The notes: a model not told the origin generated them from the letters alone. A DNA stretch of 64,000 nucleotides from Roseicyclus mahoneyensis (GCF_003148775.1 NZ_QGGW01000002.1:124001-188000); one strand, 5' to 3'. Shown: positions 25,118-35,801, numbered from the stretch's first letter. A program made the numbers and translations.

Positions 25118-26551
25118 ATGGGCAGCACGCCGCGCATATTGCGGGCCGGAGATACCTGCTGGCGGGTAGAGACAGCCGCTCGTCTGGCCGTCATCGTGGA
25201 CGCGGCCGACTACTTCAGGATTCTCCACGAGGTGATGCAGAAGGCGCAGCGCAGCATCATCATGGTTGGCTGGGAATTCGACACGCGGATCGACCTCGAT
25301 CCCCGCAGGAAACCCGACGCGACCCCGCATAAACTGGGCAGGTATCTCAACTGGTTGGTGCGCCGTAGGCCCGACCTGATGATCCATGTTCTGCAGTGGG
25401 ACGTCGGCTTGCTGTTCACGCTGGGCCGGGGGTCCACGCCACTCAGGCTTGCCGATTGGCTGATCGGGCGGCGCATCCGACTCAAGCTCGACCATGCGCA
25501 CGCGAGCGGCGCGACCCATCACCAGAAGGTCATCGTCATCGACGACGTGCTGGCCTTTTGCGGCGGCATAGACGCCACGGCCGAACGATGGGACACATCC
25601 GAGCATCTGGACAACAGCCCGTTCCGGGTCAGGCCAACGACGCAGCGCCCCTATCAACCCTGGCACGACGCATCGATCGCGGTCGACGGTGATGCGGCGC
25701 GCGCGCTGGGTGACCTCGTGCGGACACGGTGGGTCCATGCCACGGGGAAACGGCTCCCCAGGCCGCCCGCCGTCGCGTCGATCTGGCCCGAGGGTCTGGA
25801 TCCTTTGCTCAGCGATGCGCGGGTGGCCATCTCGCGCACGGCGGCAGCCTACGGGGGGCGCGCGGCGGTGCACGAGATCGAGGCGCTCTATCTTGGCATC
25901 ATCGCGGCCACGCGACACACGCTTTACATCGAAAGCCAGTACTTCGCCTCGCGCACCTTGGCGGAGGCGATAGCGGCAAGGTTGAAGGAGCCTGACGGCC
26001 CCGAATTCGTGGTCGTCAATCCGCACACGGCGCAGGGCTGGCTTGAGGAAAAGGCGATGGGCGCGGCCCGGGCGCGGCTCCTTGAGCTTGTCAGGCAGGC
26101 CGACACGCACGGCCGTTTTCGCATGTATACGCCTGTGACACAGGGGCGCGCGCACATCTACGTGCATGCAAAGATCGTCATCATGGATGACGCGTTGATG
26201 CGGGTGGGGTCGTCGAACCTCAACAACCGCTCGATGCGGTTCGACACCGAATGCGACCTGTCGGTCGAGGCGGCGCCGGGTCAGCCCGGCGAGGTCGCCC
26301 TGCGGACGACGATTGCAGGCTTGCGCACGGCGTTGCTGGCCGAGCATCTGGATGTCGCACCTGAGATGGTCGCGCGCGCCGTCTCGGCGGCAAATGGGTC
26401 GTTGATCGGCGCGATCGAGGCGTTGCGCGGGGCTGGCCGGTCGCTGGTGCCGTTCGAGCCGCCGGAGTTCGGCGCACTGACCGACGCGGTGTTGCGCGAA
26501 AACGATCTTCTCGACCCCGAGCGCCCGGCCCACCGCTGGCCATGGTCTTGA
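25118..26551 (+). CDS. Phospholipase D-like / cardiolipin synthase-like enzyme
   Basis: 477 residues with two HKD catalytic motifs: HHQKVIVIDD (near 135) and VHAKIVIMDD (near 348), each followed by the conserved Gly/Ser context (FCGGIDAT; GSSNLNNRS). This is the phospholipase D superfamily, which hydrolyses or transfers phosphatidyl groups. The absence of strong N-terminal membrane helices distinguishes it from classical cardiolipin synthases. It lies 97 bp after csbD inside the stress region and could be co-transcribed, so envelope lipid remodelling is a reasonable inferred role. Confidence 0.88.
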   Translation: MGSTPRILRAGDTCWRVETAARLAVIVDAADYFRILHEVMQKAQRSIIMVGWEFDTRIDLDPRRKPDATPHKLGRYLNWLVRRRPDLMIHVLQWDVGLLFTLGRGSTPLRLADWLIGRRIRLKLDHAHASGATHHQKVIVIDDVLAFCGGIDATAERWDTSEHLDNSPFRVRPTTQRPYQPWHDASIAVDGDAARALGDLVRTRWVHATGKRLPRPPAVASIWPEGLDPLLSDARVAISRTAAAYGGRAAVHEIEALYLGIIAATRHTLYIESQYFASRTLAEAIAARLKEPDGPEFVVVNPHTAQGWLEEKAMGAARARLLELVRQADTHGRFRMYTPVTQGRAHIYVHAKIVIMDDALMRVGSSNLNNRSMRFDTECDLSVEAAPGQPGEVALRTTIAGLRTALLAEHLDVAPEMVARAVSAANGSLIGAIEALRGAGRSLVPFEPPEFGALTDAVLRENDLLDPERPAHRWPWS

Positions 26552-26584
26552 CGCGGCACCGTCGGGCACAGGCGCGGCTTGCTT

Positions 26585-26610
26585 GGAACGGTTCCACCCG
26601 CTCCGGCGTT
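26585..26610 (+). promoter_or_regulatory. EcfG-type general stress promoter
   Basis: GGAAC (26585-26589), 17 bp, CGTT (26607-26610): exact consensus, 26 bp before the start of the small membrane protein gene at 26637. Confidence 0.75.
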
Positions 26611-26636
26611 CCATACTCACACATGGAGGATCCGAC

Positions 26637-26891
26637 ATGGACCGCTTGAGTATCGTTCTCACCCTCATCGTGGGCTCTGTCGTCACGGGAGGGCTGATCA
26701 TCGCAGTTCTGGCCCTTGGGTGGTATTCTTGGTTTGCCATCGGCACTGCGGCCGCGATCGGCTTTTTGCTGTCGTGGCCGGCAAGCTACCTCGTCTCGCG
26801 CCGCATCAAGCGGCAAGACCCCGGCTGGGATGAAACCCGGGCTGCAGAGGTGGACGGATTGGTGCCGGATCCTTCCGCCAAGGAGGTCTAG
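26637..26891 (+). CDS. Small two-helix membrane protein, stress-regulated
   Basis: 84 residues from the ATG at 26637, 7 bp after a GGAGGA ribosome site. Two membrane helices (LTLIVGSVVTGGLIIAVLAL and FAIGTAAAIGFLLSWPASYLV) precede a basic/acidic tail (RRIKRQDPGWDETR). No family was recognised. The consensus EcfG promoter immediately upstream makes it a probable general stress gene. It is transcribed alone, with the convergent YrhK gene following. Confidence 0.78.
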   Translation: MDRLSIVLTLIVGSVVTGGLIIAVLALGWYSWFAIGTAAAIGFLLSWPASYLVSRRIKRQDPGWDETRAAEVDGLVPDPSAKEV

Positions 26892-26938
26892 ATCGCACCA
26901 CGACAGGCTCTGCGATCAAGGCGAAGCAGTACGGCCCG

Positions 26939-27217
26939 CTACGGGGCGCGCTTTGCCAATTCCTCGACGTCTCCGATTTGGAAGAACTGGATTTCCCGCG
27001 CCAGCCGGATCGTCGGCTTGGCCAAGAAGAACAGTGACCCGAACAAAAAGAACCAGCTGGATGGCCCCGCAAGATCGGGCTGGAAAGACAGGATCGACCC
27101 GTTCAGGAAGCACAGCGCCGCCAGATAATCGATTATGGTGTGGGCAATCTCGTAGCGTGCATAAAGGCGACGCGCCTCGGCGCTGCGCTCATGATGGCGG
27201 CTTGTGAACAGTCGCAT
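26939..27217 (-). CDS. YrhK-like membrane protein
   Basis: 92 residues. After a basic N-terminus, YEIAHTIIDYLAALCFLNGSILSF and SSWFFLFGSLFFLAKPTIRLAREIQ fit the YrhK-domain pattern of two short membrane helices. A GAGGAGG ribosome site precedes the ATG. Its function is not known. It stands between the ndvB stop and the convergent 84-residue gene, and would be transcribed in the same direction as ndvB after a 58-bp gap. Confidence 0.75.
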   Translation of the reverse strand: MRLFTSRHHERSAEARRLYARYEIAHTIIDYLAALCFLNGSILSFQPDLAGPSSWFFLFGSLFFLAKPTIRLAREIQFFQIGDVEELAKRAP

Positions 27218-27275
27218 GTCGCCTCCTCAATCTTGTACAAGTTCAATCGTGTGACTGCCCCGGTTGAAGGCCGCG

Positions 27276-30200
27276 TCAATTCGGCGGTGCGGCGGCGACA
27301 CCACCAAGCGTCACGCGCAGGCTTTGCGTCTGCCCGGATGCACCAGCGGCAAGGGGCACCCGCAGTTTCCCATGGTCTGGGGTCAGGGGCACACCGTCTA
27401 GCGTTGCCGCCACGATGCCACGGCCTACACGGTTCGGGTTGTCGATGGTGATCGCCAGTTTGGCCCCGCCCATCCTGACTTGCGCCGTCACCTCCGGCCA
27501 GTGTCGCGGAAAGCATGGGTCGAGCATCAGCGCGTCGCCCCTGCGGGTCAGCCCGATCAACCCCTCGATCCCCGCGCGGTACATCCAGGCGGCGGATCCG
27601 GTGTACCAGCTCCAGCCGCCGCGCCCGTCATGGGGCGGAACCGAATAGACATCGGCCGCCACCACATAAGGTTCCACCTTGTAGCGCGCCGCGTCGACGG
27701 CGGTCAGCGCGTGATTGATCGGGTTCAGCAGGGCAAAAAGCGCACCCGCCGCATCGCCGTCACCCAGTTTGGCATTCGCCAGGATCGCCCACATCGCTGC
27801 GTGGCTGTATTGGCCGCCGTTTTCGCGCAGCCCGGGCGGGTAGCCCTTGATATAGCCCGGGTCCCGATCCGAGGTGTCGAAGGGCGGCGCGAAGAGCAGG
27901 GCAAGACCGGGATCGGGGCGGATCAGATGCTCTGCCATCGAGGTCATGGCCCTATGCGCGCGTTCAGGCTCGGCCGCGCCCGACAGGACGGCCCAGGATT
28001 GCGCGATGCTGTCGATCTTGCATTCGTCCGACGTGGCAGACCCCAGCAGCGCCCCGTCGTCATAGGTGCCACGCCGATACCACGCGCCGTCCCAACCCTC
28101 ACGCTCGATGGCCTGCGCAACCTTGGCCGCGTGATCGCGCCAGACCCGCGCGCGCGCCGGGTCGCGGGCATCGGCATGGGGCGCCATGGCGTCGATCGTG
28201 GCGATCAGCAGCCAGCCCAGCCAGACCGATGTGCCCTGCCCATCTTGGCCCACGCGGTTCATGCCGTCGTTCCAGTCGCCGGTTCCGATGAGCGGCATGC
28301 CGTTGGCGCCGGTCAGCGCGATAGCCTGATCGAGGCCACGGGCGCAGTGCTCGAACAGGCTTGCGGTCTCGTCCGACAGGGTGGGCAGGAAGAAATCGTC
28401 ATGCGCGCCGGGCTCCAGCTTGGGGCCTTCGAGAAACGGCACCATCTCATCCAGAACGCCACTGTCGCCCGACACCGCTACATAGTGCGCCGCGACATGG
28501 CCCAGCCAGACGCGGTCATCCGAAATGCGCGTGCGCACGCCCTGGCCCGAATGGGGCAGCCACCAATGTTGCACATCGCCCTCGGGGAACTGGCGGGCGG
28601 CGGCGCGGAGCAGATGCGCGCGCGTCATCTCGGGCCGCAGTGCCGCCAGCGCCATGCCGTCCTGCAACTGGTCGCGGAACCCGTAGGCGCCGCTGGCCTG
28701 ATAGAAGCCCGCGCGCGCCCAGATGCGGCAGGCGACGGTCTGATAGAGAAGCCAGCCGTTCAGCAAGATGTCCATCGCACGGTCGGGCGTCTTGACCTGC
28801 ACCGCGCCCAGCAGATCGGCCCAATTGTGTTTCACGGCGGCCAGCGTCACCTCTAGGTCGGCGTCTCGGTGGTGCAGGATCAGGGCGCGGGCGGCCTCAG
28901 CCGTCTCGGCCTGTCCCAGCAGCATCAGCACTTCGACCGTCTCGCCGGGTGCCAGCGTCACCCGTCGTTGCAGCGCCGCGCAAGGGTCAAGTGCGGGGCC
29001 CGTCCGCCCCGAAAGCGGCGCGGTCCCGATGCCCGCCGGTCGCGCCATACTGCCGCCGATGCCCAGAACCTCGGCCCGGTCGCCGCTGTGGCTGTGTGTC
29101 TTGGCCCCAAGATCGGCAAAGGCCACGCGGCCCGGAAAGGCGGTGGCGAAGGGGTTGCGCGCGAGTATCGCGCCGGTCTCCGGGTCATGCTCGGTCGCCA
29201 CATGGCGCAGGGTCGCCCCGCGCGAGGGCCCCAGAACCCATTCCGCATAGGCCGTCACCGAAAGACGCCGCGTCGTGCCCGAAGTGTTGCGGAGTATCAG
29301 CCGCGAAATCCGCACCGGGTCCTCCAGCGGCACGAACTGCACCAAGGCGGCGTCGATCCCATGGGCTTCATGCTCGAAGCGGCTGTAGCCGAAGCCGTGG
29401 CGGGCAACGTAGAGGCCACCGTCGCGGATCGGCAGGGCGGTCGGCGTCCATGTCTCGCCGCTTTCCAAATCGTGGAGCCAGATCGCCTCGCTTGCCGGGT
29501 CGGTCACGGGGTCGTTCGACCATGGCGTGAGCTGGTTCTCGCGGCTGTTCTCGGCCCAGACATGGCCGCTGCCCATGGCTGAGACCTGAAAGCCGAACTG
29601 CGGGTTGGCGATGACGTTGATCCAGGGCGCCGGGGTGGTCTGACTATCGCGCAAGACGATGACATACTCGCGGCCCTGATCGTCGAACCCGCCTGTGCCG
29701 TTGAAGAATTCCAGCGCTTCGGTGTCGAAGCCCTTGGGCTGTGGCACAGGCTTTGGCGGCGCGATCCGCGTCGCCTGCGCAGTCACACGGACAGGCGGCA
29801 GGGCGTCGATCTGCTGGCCGATGCTGCCGCGCGCGGCGCTCAGCACGACGCTGGCCGTGGCCTGCAGCATCGCGCGGGCCTCGGGCAACAGGTCGCTGCG
29901 CAGCACGTGCACCGCGCCCAGCGGCCCGCCGGGGGACGGATCGGGATGCGGGCGCGCGCCTGCCGCCCGGACCGCGCCCTCGATCAGGGTTTGCAGGTCC
30001 TGCACATAGGACGCCGCGCGGTCGTTCAGGATCACGAGGTCAAAGGCGCAGCCCCGCATCCGCAGGTATTCATGCGCCGCCAAAACCTCTCGCAGGCGGG
30101 GGGCATCTTGCGCATCCTCGATCCGGAACAGCACGATCGGCAGATCCCCCGAAATTCCGTAAGGCCAGAGCGCCGATTGCGGCCCGGCCCCCATCGTGAT

Positions 30201-33200
30201 CGTGCGGGAGGGTGCCCTGAGCCGCGCATCGGCGCGGATCAGCATGCCACCCAGCCGCTGGAAATCGGCCGCCGCGCCATGCGTCACACCAAGATGGCGC
30301 AACTGCACCTGCGCCTGCGTCCAGGACAGCGTCGCGGCGCGGCCAAAGGCCGAGGGGTCGCGGTGACGATCCACAAGATCGAGAAGCGTGTCGGGATCAT
30401 CCGCGACCATGGTCCAGAAGGTGACGCGCGCCCGCCCGCCCGCCGGCACAAGGACAGAGCGCCTGATCGCAAAGACCGGGTCCAGCACGGTGCCCGTCGT
30501 CTGGGACAGCCTGCGCCCGGCCATTGCCGCCTGCCGGATGCTGCCGTCTTGCCCGATGAAGCGCGCGCGGTCGGTCTCAAAACCCATGGCGGCGACCTCG
30601 GCGCCCTCGACCACGGCGATATGGGCGGCCCAGACCTCGGGGTCGCCCGGCGCGCGTCGGCGGCGTGTGGCGATCAGGACCCCAAGCTCGGGCAGGAAAT
30701 CGGTCACGACGAAAAGCTTGGAAAAGGCCGGATGGGCGACATCGGCCGCCATCGGCGCAAGCACCAGTTCGGCGCAGGAGGTCAGGTCGATCTCGCGTTT
30801 GGTGCGACCCGTGTTGGTCAGCGTCACTCGCCGCGCCTCGGCATCGTCTTCGGCCGAAACGACGATCTCGGTCTGGGTCGTCAGCGACCCGGCGCTGTGG
30901 GTGAAGACCGCTTCATGTTCGCTGAACACCGCCTTGTGGCTAGCCCCGCTGCGGCCGAGGTCGAGGCCCGGCTGCGCCGATGCGGACCAGCCAGCCCCCG
31001 ACACCCGGTCGCGCGCGAGGATATAGGCGCCATGCTGCGCGGTGGTTGGGTCGTCGCGCCAGCGGGTCACGGCAAGGCCGCGCCACCGGCTGAACCCCGA
31101 CCCGCAGGGCGTCAGCATCACGCCGTAGGACCCGTTCGAAAAGAGATGCGCGGTGGGCGTGGCCCTCAGCGGCGTGGCGAAGTGTCGGACAACGGCTGAC
31201 TGGTTCGCATCGAGCGTCGGCGCGGTCGCCTCGGCGGCGCGGGGCGGTGCCGTGGCGACGTCGCGTGGAACGCGTTCCTGCAGCAGCAACTCCACCGCCA
31301 TGATCATCGGCTCGGCGTGGAACCGGGCGCGCAGGCGGCCGCCTTGCACGGCATTGGCTATGGCGGTGATGGTCATGCCCTGATGATGCGCCATGAAGCT
31401 GCGCACGATGGCGCACTGCGCGCCCGCTGGAAGGCGAGAAGCGGTGTAATCGAGCGCCTCGTAGAAGCCCAGCCGCCCCTCGGCCCCGAGTGTGGCCAGC
31501 CGCTCGAAGTTGCGCCGTGCCTCCCCCGGCACCACCATCGCGGCCAGCCCCGTCGCATAAGGCGAGATGACGCGGTTCTCGCTCAGCCCGCGTTTCAGGC
31601 CCAGCCCCGGCACGCCGAAGTTGGAATACTGGTAGGTCATCTCCAGATCACGGGCGTTGTAGGCGGACTCGGATATGCCCCAAGGGATGCCCAGCGCCGT
31701 GCCATGAGCCTGCTGGTGGGCCACGATCCGACGGTTGGTTTCGGCCAGCACGGAGCCTTCGGGGGCACGCATGACCAGCGACGGCATCAGGTATTCGAAC
31801 ATGCTGCCCGACCACGATATCAGCGCCGATCCCGCCCCCATCGGCGTGGCCGCGCGGCCCAGCCGGAACCAGTGGCGGGTGGGGATGTCGCCCTTGGCAA
31901 TGGCAAACAGGCTCGCCAGCCGCGCCTCGGAGGCCAATAGGTCGTAGCAGCTGTGGTCAAGCTGGTTGGTGGCGACGGAAAAGCCGATGGACAGGAGTTT
32001 CTTGTCTTCGTCGAGAAGAAAGCCGAACTCCATCCCGGTGGCGAAGGCATGGGCCTGATGCTGGAGCGCGGCAAGCCGCTCATCCAGCGACGCGTCTTGG
32101 TCCTCGGCATGGCTTGTCAGGCAGCGATGCGCTGCCCCGACCCAGAAGCCGGCCTCGGACCCTGTCATCGCCGTGGCCTGCGCCCGTGTGAGAGCATCGG
32201 CGCTCAGGTTCAGCAGCCGGTCAAGCGGGGCCTGTTGCGTCGCCGCCGAGGTCAGGTCTGCCAAAAGGCTGACCAGTTCGGGATCGACGGCGGATCCGTC
32301 GTTCAGGGCACGGTCGGCCAACCGCAGCGTATCGGCCAGCCCGGCGCGCCAATCAGCTTCGGACAGCGGTGCGCGTTGCCATTCCGCGCAGGTTTGCGCC
32401 ACGGCGATCAGGTGCCCGGCCAGATTGCCGCTATCGACCGACGAGACATAGGCGGGGTCCAGAACGCGCAGATCGTCGGTTGCATGCCAGTTGTAGAGAT
32501 GGCCACGAAACTGCGGCATCCGCCGCATCGTGGCCAGCGTGCGTTCCAACCGGGCCACCGCTTCGGCCCGGCCTATCCAGCCCAGATCATGGGCCGCCGT
32601 GGTGGCGAGCAGGTAAAGGCCGATGTTGGTGGGCGAGGTGCGCCGCGCCAGAGCCGGGCGTGGGATTTCCTGAAAGTTGTCGGGGGGCAGGTCGTTGTCG
32701 GCGGCGGTCACATGGGTCTCGAAAAACCGCCAGGTGCGCCGCGCGACCAGCCTGAGCGCAATCCCATCCGCCTCGGACAGCCGGGCTGTCTCGGGCGTGG
32801 GTCGCGGGCGGCTGACATACAGCGCGATCAGCGGGCTGATCAGCCACAACAGCGCCATTGGCACGACCAGCGGCTCCACGACGGGGTTGAAGGTGTATGC
32901 CCCAGCGGCCACGACCAGACCCAGCAAGACGCCTGCGCCCATGTCGCGGTATTGCGCCAGCACACCGGGCCGCCCGCGTTGGGCGGTGTGGGCCGCCGTG
33001 GTCCATTCCAGCATGTTGCGGCCGGTCACCCAAAGCCGGCAACCGGTGCGCCAGATCGCATCGCCCATCCGGGCGGCCGTATCGGGCAACAGCGCGACGT
33101 CGAGGGCGATGCGCCCGGCCGCCGTCCGGGCATCCCGCGCCAGCGCGGCAAGGTGGCTGTGGGCGGTGATGCCCGCCCGGCCGGGCAAAAGGGCGAAGGG

Positions 33201-35801
33201 CAGGGGCAAGAGGTAGGGCAGCGCCAGCATGAGCAGCACAAGCGCTGTCCAGATCGCGGCGGCGGGCAAGGGCAGCAGCCATCCCGCGCCAAGGGCCGCC
33301 AGCGCCAGCGGCGCGGTGAGCGATCGGCGCAGGTTGTCGATGACCTTCCACCGCCCAAGCGCGGACAGCGCCCCGCGCCCGGTCGCGGCATGGCCGGTCA
33401 GCCAAGGCAGCAGCTGCCAATCGCCCCGCACCCAACGGTGTTGCCGGCGCGCGGCGATGTCGTGGCGCGCGGGAAAATCCTCGACCAGTTCGATATCGGA
33501 CACCAATGCCGCACGGGCCAGATCGCCCTCGAACAGGTCGTGGCTGAGCATGGAGTTGTCGGGCACACGACCCGCCAGCGCCGCCGCGAAGGCATCGACG
33601 TCATAGATGCCCTTGCCGGTGAAGGACCCTTCGCCAAAAAGGTCCTGATAGATGTCCGAGATCGCGGCGGCATAAGCGTCGATACCGCCATGGCTGGCGT
33701 TGAGCCGCTGGTAAAGCGTCCCTTCGGCGCCCAGGGGCAGGGCGGGCGTCACGCGCGGTTGCAAGATACCGTAGCCGCTGCTCACCCGCCCTGCAGCTGC
33801 GTCGATCTGGGGCGCGTTCAGGTGATGGGCCATCTTGCCGACCAGCCTCCGGACCGTGTCGCGCAAGAGCCGCGTGTCGGCGTCGAGCGTGATGACGAAG
33901 CGGACGTCTTTTGGAACGTCGCATGGCGTGACGAAGCTGGTGTCGGTGGCGCCGCGCAAGAGGCGGTTCAGCTCGGTCAGCTTGCCGCGCTTGCGTTCCC
34001 ACCCCATCCAGACGCCCATCTCGGGGTTCCACAGACGGCGGCGGTGCAGGAACAGGAACCTGTCGCCTGCGGGCGAGGGATAGGTTTCGTTCAACCGGGC
34101 CACAGTGCGCCGGGCATGGGCGATCAGGTCGGCATCGTGCGGCAGGTCTTCGGTGGCGGCATCGGGGCCGTCAGACAGGAGTGCGTAATGCACCGCGCCC
34201 CCGGTGCTGGACAGGTAGTGCACCTCCAACCGTTCGATGCAGGCGGTGACATCCTCGACGGTGCTGAACAGAACGGGCACGGCCACAAGGCAGCGCAAGT
34301 CGGGCGGAATGCCTTGGGCCAGATCCAGTCCGGGAAGGCGTCGTGGGGCAACGGTGCGCGTGATCGCCAGATTGACCAGCGCGCTGCCCGCCTCGAAGGC
34401 CGGGGCAAGCCCCGTCAGGGCCAACAATACGATAAGCCAGCCCTGTGCCCCGGTCAGCAGCAGCGCCCCGCCGACGATCGTCAGGGCCACCAGCCAGAGC
34501 GCCGCCAGATAACCGCGCAGACCGGCGCGCCCCAGCATCCGCCGAAGCCTTGGTCCGGGCTTCGGGCGATAGCCAAGCGCGCGCTCCAATGCGGGACGTC
34601 CCGGCCCGATCAGACCATGGCCGGGATCGCGCGCCGCAGGTGTTCCACCGGCGGCCGCGAGGCCAAGGGCCGCTTCGGTCACCGCGATCTCTGTCGCGCC
34701 AGATCCGCGCGCCAGCGTCTCGATCGCGGTGCGATAGAGGTCGCGCGACGCGAAATCCATCGCGGCGAAATCCGACGCGGCGCGCAGCTTGGCATCGACC
34801 GGGCTGATCGCTTCGAAGACGTCGGGCCAATCCATTTCCGCGATCAGCCGCATGCTGGTGACGATGTTGCGCATCGTGACGTTGGACGCGCCTTGCTCGT
34901 TCTGGGCGCGCAGCACCACCTCGTCGACCGTAAGGCCCTGCTGGCTCAGACACTCCTGCAACCAGCCGTGCAGCGGCGTTTCCGCGGCTTCGAAGCCGCG
35001 CAGCCGTTGGGCGATACGCGCGGCAAGGGCTTCGGGCAAGGGCGCGCCCTCCAGCGCCTGCGTGGCATCGGCCAGAGCGCGAAACGAAGGATCGGGGAAC
35101 ACGGAGGAGCCGTTTTTGCCCGCGCGGCCGGTGACCCGGTCGACCAGATCATCAGCGGTCTCGCGGTTCTGCTGTTCTGCGACGATGCGGTCCGTGACCC
35201 GACGCATGTTCTCGACCAGCACGATGCGCAAGGTGATGGCGACCGCCCACAACTCGCCGATCGTCAGGGGCTCGACCGTCTGGTAGGCGCGCACGAAGCG
35301 CGCGAGCAATGGCCCGTTCAACAGGCTGTCGGTATGCGCGACATAGGCCCAGGCGATTCCCATGACGCGCGGGTAGCCCCTGAACGGTCCGGCGGCGAGT
35401 TTGGGAAGCTGCCGGTAGTAGCCGGGGGGCAGGTCGCGGGCGATCTGCTGCAACTGCCGTTCGACAAGGTGGTAATTGTCCAGCAACCACTCGGTCGCTG
35501 GCGTGACTGTCTGGCCCGATTGCACCGCCAAGGTGCAGGACCGATAGGCCGACAGCAACACAGCCGAGTTTTCGCGCACCCTGACGCTCAACGGCGTCAC
35601 CCTGACGCTACGGTCGGTGACGCACTGGGCCTGCGCCAGCGAGATGGCGTGATGTTCCAGACGCTCGGCTCCGAAGAGGTCGGCACGGATCGGCGCGTTG
35701 TCTGTCCATGGGCTTACCGGGCGTCGTGGCCATGGGAGCTTCGTCCGGGTCAAGGGCCCGCCTCGCCGCCGTTCCGGTCGCGGCGCGTAATCCGTCGGCA
35801 T
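27276..35801 (-). CDS. ndvB: Cyclic beta-1,2-glucan synthase (NdvB/ChvB)
   Basis: 2841 residues, the usual size. The N-terminal third and the region around 840-1000 contain membrane helices. The glycosyltransferase (GT84) core shows VITLDADTRLLRDTVRRLVG (DXD) and RQHRWVRGDWQLLPWL. The central part resembles the glucoamylase-like chain-length-control domain. The C-terminal 750 residues are a GH94 phosphorylase-like domain (GYRDQLQD-like GAYGFRDQLQDGMALAA; GTGDWNDGMNRVG). It primes, elongates and cyclises glucan chains for osmotic adaptation in the periplasm. ATG at 35801 overlaps the TGA of a 73-residue gene, so translation is coupled. Confidence 0.95.
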   Translation of the reverse strand: MPTDYAPRPERRRGGPLTRTKLPWPRRPVSPWTDNAPIRADLFGAERLEHHAISLAQAQCVTDRSVRVTPLSVRVRENSAVLLSAYRSCTLAVQSGQTVTPATEWLLDNYHLVERQLQQIARDLPPGYYRQLPKLAAGPFRGYPRVMGIAWAYVAHTDSLLNGPLLARFVRAYQTVEPLTIGELWAVAITLRIVLVENMRRVTDRIVAEQQNRETADDLVDRVTGRAGKNGSSVFPDPSFRALADATQALEGAPLPEALAARIAQRLRGFEAAETPLHGWLQECLSQQGLTVDEVVLRAQNEQGASNVTMRNIVTSMRLIAEMDWPDVFEAISPVDAKLRAASDFAAMDFASRDLYRTAIETLARGSGATEIAVTEAALGLAAAGGTPAARDPGHGLIGPGRPALERALGYRPKPGPRLRRMLGRAGLRGYLAALWLVALTIVGGALLLTGAQGWLIVLLALTGLAPAFEAGSALVNLAITRTVAPRRLPGLDLAQGIPPDLRCLVAVPVLFSTVEDVTACIERLEVHYLSSTGGAVHYALLSDGPDAATEDLPHDADLIAHARRTVARLNETYPSPAGDRFLFLHRRRLWNPEMGVWMGWERKRGKLTELNRLLRGATDTSFVTPCDVPKDVRFVITLDADTRLLRDTVRRLVGKMAHHLNAPQIDAAAGRVSSGYGILQPRVTPALPLGAEGTLYQRLNASHGGIDAYAAAISDIYQDLFGEGSFTGKGIYDVDAFAAALAGRVPDNSMLSHDLFEGDLARAALVSDIELVEDFPARHDIAARRQHRWVRGDWQLLPWLTGHAATGRGALSALGRWKVIDNLRRSLTAPLALAALGAGWLLPLPAAAIWTALVLLMLALPYLLPLPFALLPGRAGITAHSHLAALARDARTAAGRIALDVALLPDTAARMGDAIWRTGCRLWVTGRNMLEWTTAAHTAQRGRPGVLAQYRDMGAGVLLGLVVAAGAYTFNPVVEPLVVPMALLWLISPLIALYVSRPRPTPETARLSEADGIALRLVARRTWRFFETHVTAADNDLPPDNFQEIPRPALARRTSPTNIGLYLLATTAAHDLGWIGRAEAVARLERTLATMRRMPQFRGHLYNWHATDDLRVLDPAYVSSVDSGNLAGHLIAVAQTCAEWQRAPLSEADWRAGLADTLRLADRALNDGSAVDPELVSLLADLTSAATQQAPLDRLLNLSADALTRAQATAMTGSEAGFWVGAAHRCLTSHAEDQDASLDERLAALQHQAHAFATGMEFGFLLDEDKKLLSIGFSVATNQLDHSCYDLLASEARLASLFAIAKGDIPTRHWFRLGRAATPMGAGSALISWSGSMFEYLMPSLVMRAPEGSVLAETNRRIVAHQQAHGTALGIPWGISESAYNARDLEMTYQYSNFGVPGLGLKRGLSENRVISPYATGLAAMVVPGEARRNFERLATLGAEGRLGFYEALDYTASRLPAGAQCAIVRSFMAHHQGMTITAIANAVQGGRLRARFHAEPMIMAVELLLQERVPRDVATAPPRAAEATAPTLDANQSAVVRHFATPLRATPTAHLFSNGSYGVMLTPCGSGFSRWRGLAVTRWRDDPTTAQHGAYILARDRVSGAGWSASAQPGLDLGRSGASHKAVFSEHEAVFTHSAGSLTTQTEIVVSAEDDAEARRVTLTNTGRTKREIDLTSCAELVLAPMAADVAHPAFSKLFVVTDFLPELGVLIATRRRRAPGDPEVWAAHIAVVEGAEVAAMGFETDRARFIGQDGSIRQAAMAGRRLSQTTGTVLDPVFAIRRSVLVPAGGRARVTFWTMVADDPDTLLDLVDRHRDPSAFGRAATLSWTQAQVQLRHLGVTHGAAADFQRLGGMLIRADARLRAPSRTITMGAGPQSALWPYGISGDLPIVLFRIEDAQDAPRLREVLAAHEYLRMRGCAFDLVILNDRAASYVQDLQTLIEGAVRAAGARPHPDPSPGGPLGAVHVLRSDLLPEARAMLQATASVVLSAARGSIGQQIDALPPVRVTAQATRIAPPKPVPQPKGFDTEALEFFNGTGGFDDQGREYVIVLRDSQTTPAPWINVIANPQFGFQVSAMGSGHVWAENSRENQLTPWSNDPVTDPASEAIWLHDLESGETWTPTALPIRDGGLYVARHGFGYSRFEHEAHGIDAALVQFVPLEDPVRISRLILRNTSGTTRRLSVTAYAEWVLGPSRGATLRHVATEHDPETGAILARNPFATAFPGRVAFADLGAKTHSHSGDRAEVLGIGGSMARPAGIGTAPLSGRTGPALDPCAALQRRVTLAPGETVEVLMLLGQAETAEAARALILHHRDADLEVTLAAVKHNWADLLGAVQVKTPDRAMDILLNGWLLYQTVACRIWARAGFYQASGAYGFRDQLQDGMALAALRPEMTRAHLLRAAARQFPEGDVQHWWLPHSGQGVRTRISDDRVWLGHVAAHYVAVSGDSGVLDEMVPFLEGPKLEPGAHDDFFLPTLSDETASLFEHCARGLDQAIALTGANGMPLIGTGDWNDGMNRVGQDGQGTSVWLGWLLIATIDAMAPHADARDPARARVWRDHAAKVAQAIEREGWDGAWYRRGTYDDGALLGSATSDECKIDSIAQSWAVLSGAAEPERAHRAMTSMAEHLIRPDPGLALLFAPPFDTSDRDPGYIKGYPPGLRENGGQYSHAAMWAILANAKLGDGDAAGALFALLNPINHALTAVDAARYKVEPYVVAADVYSVPPHDGRGGWSWYTGSAAWMYRAGIEGLIGLTRRGDALMLDPCFPRHWPEVTAQVRMGGAKLAITIDNPNRVGRGIVAATLDGVPLTPDHGKLRVPLAAGASGQTQSLRVTLGGVAAAPPN

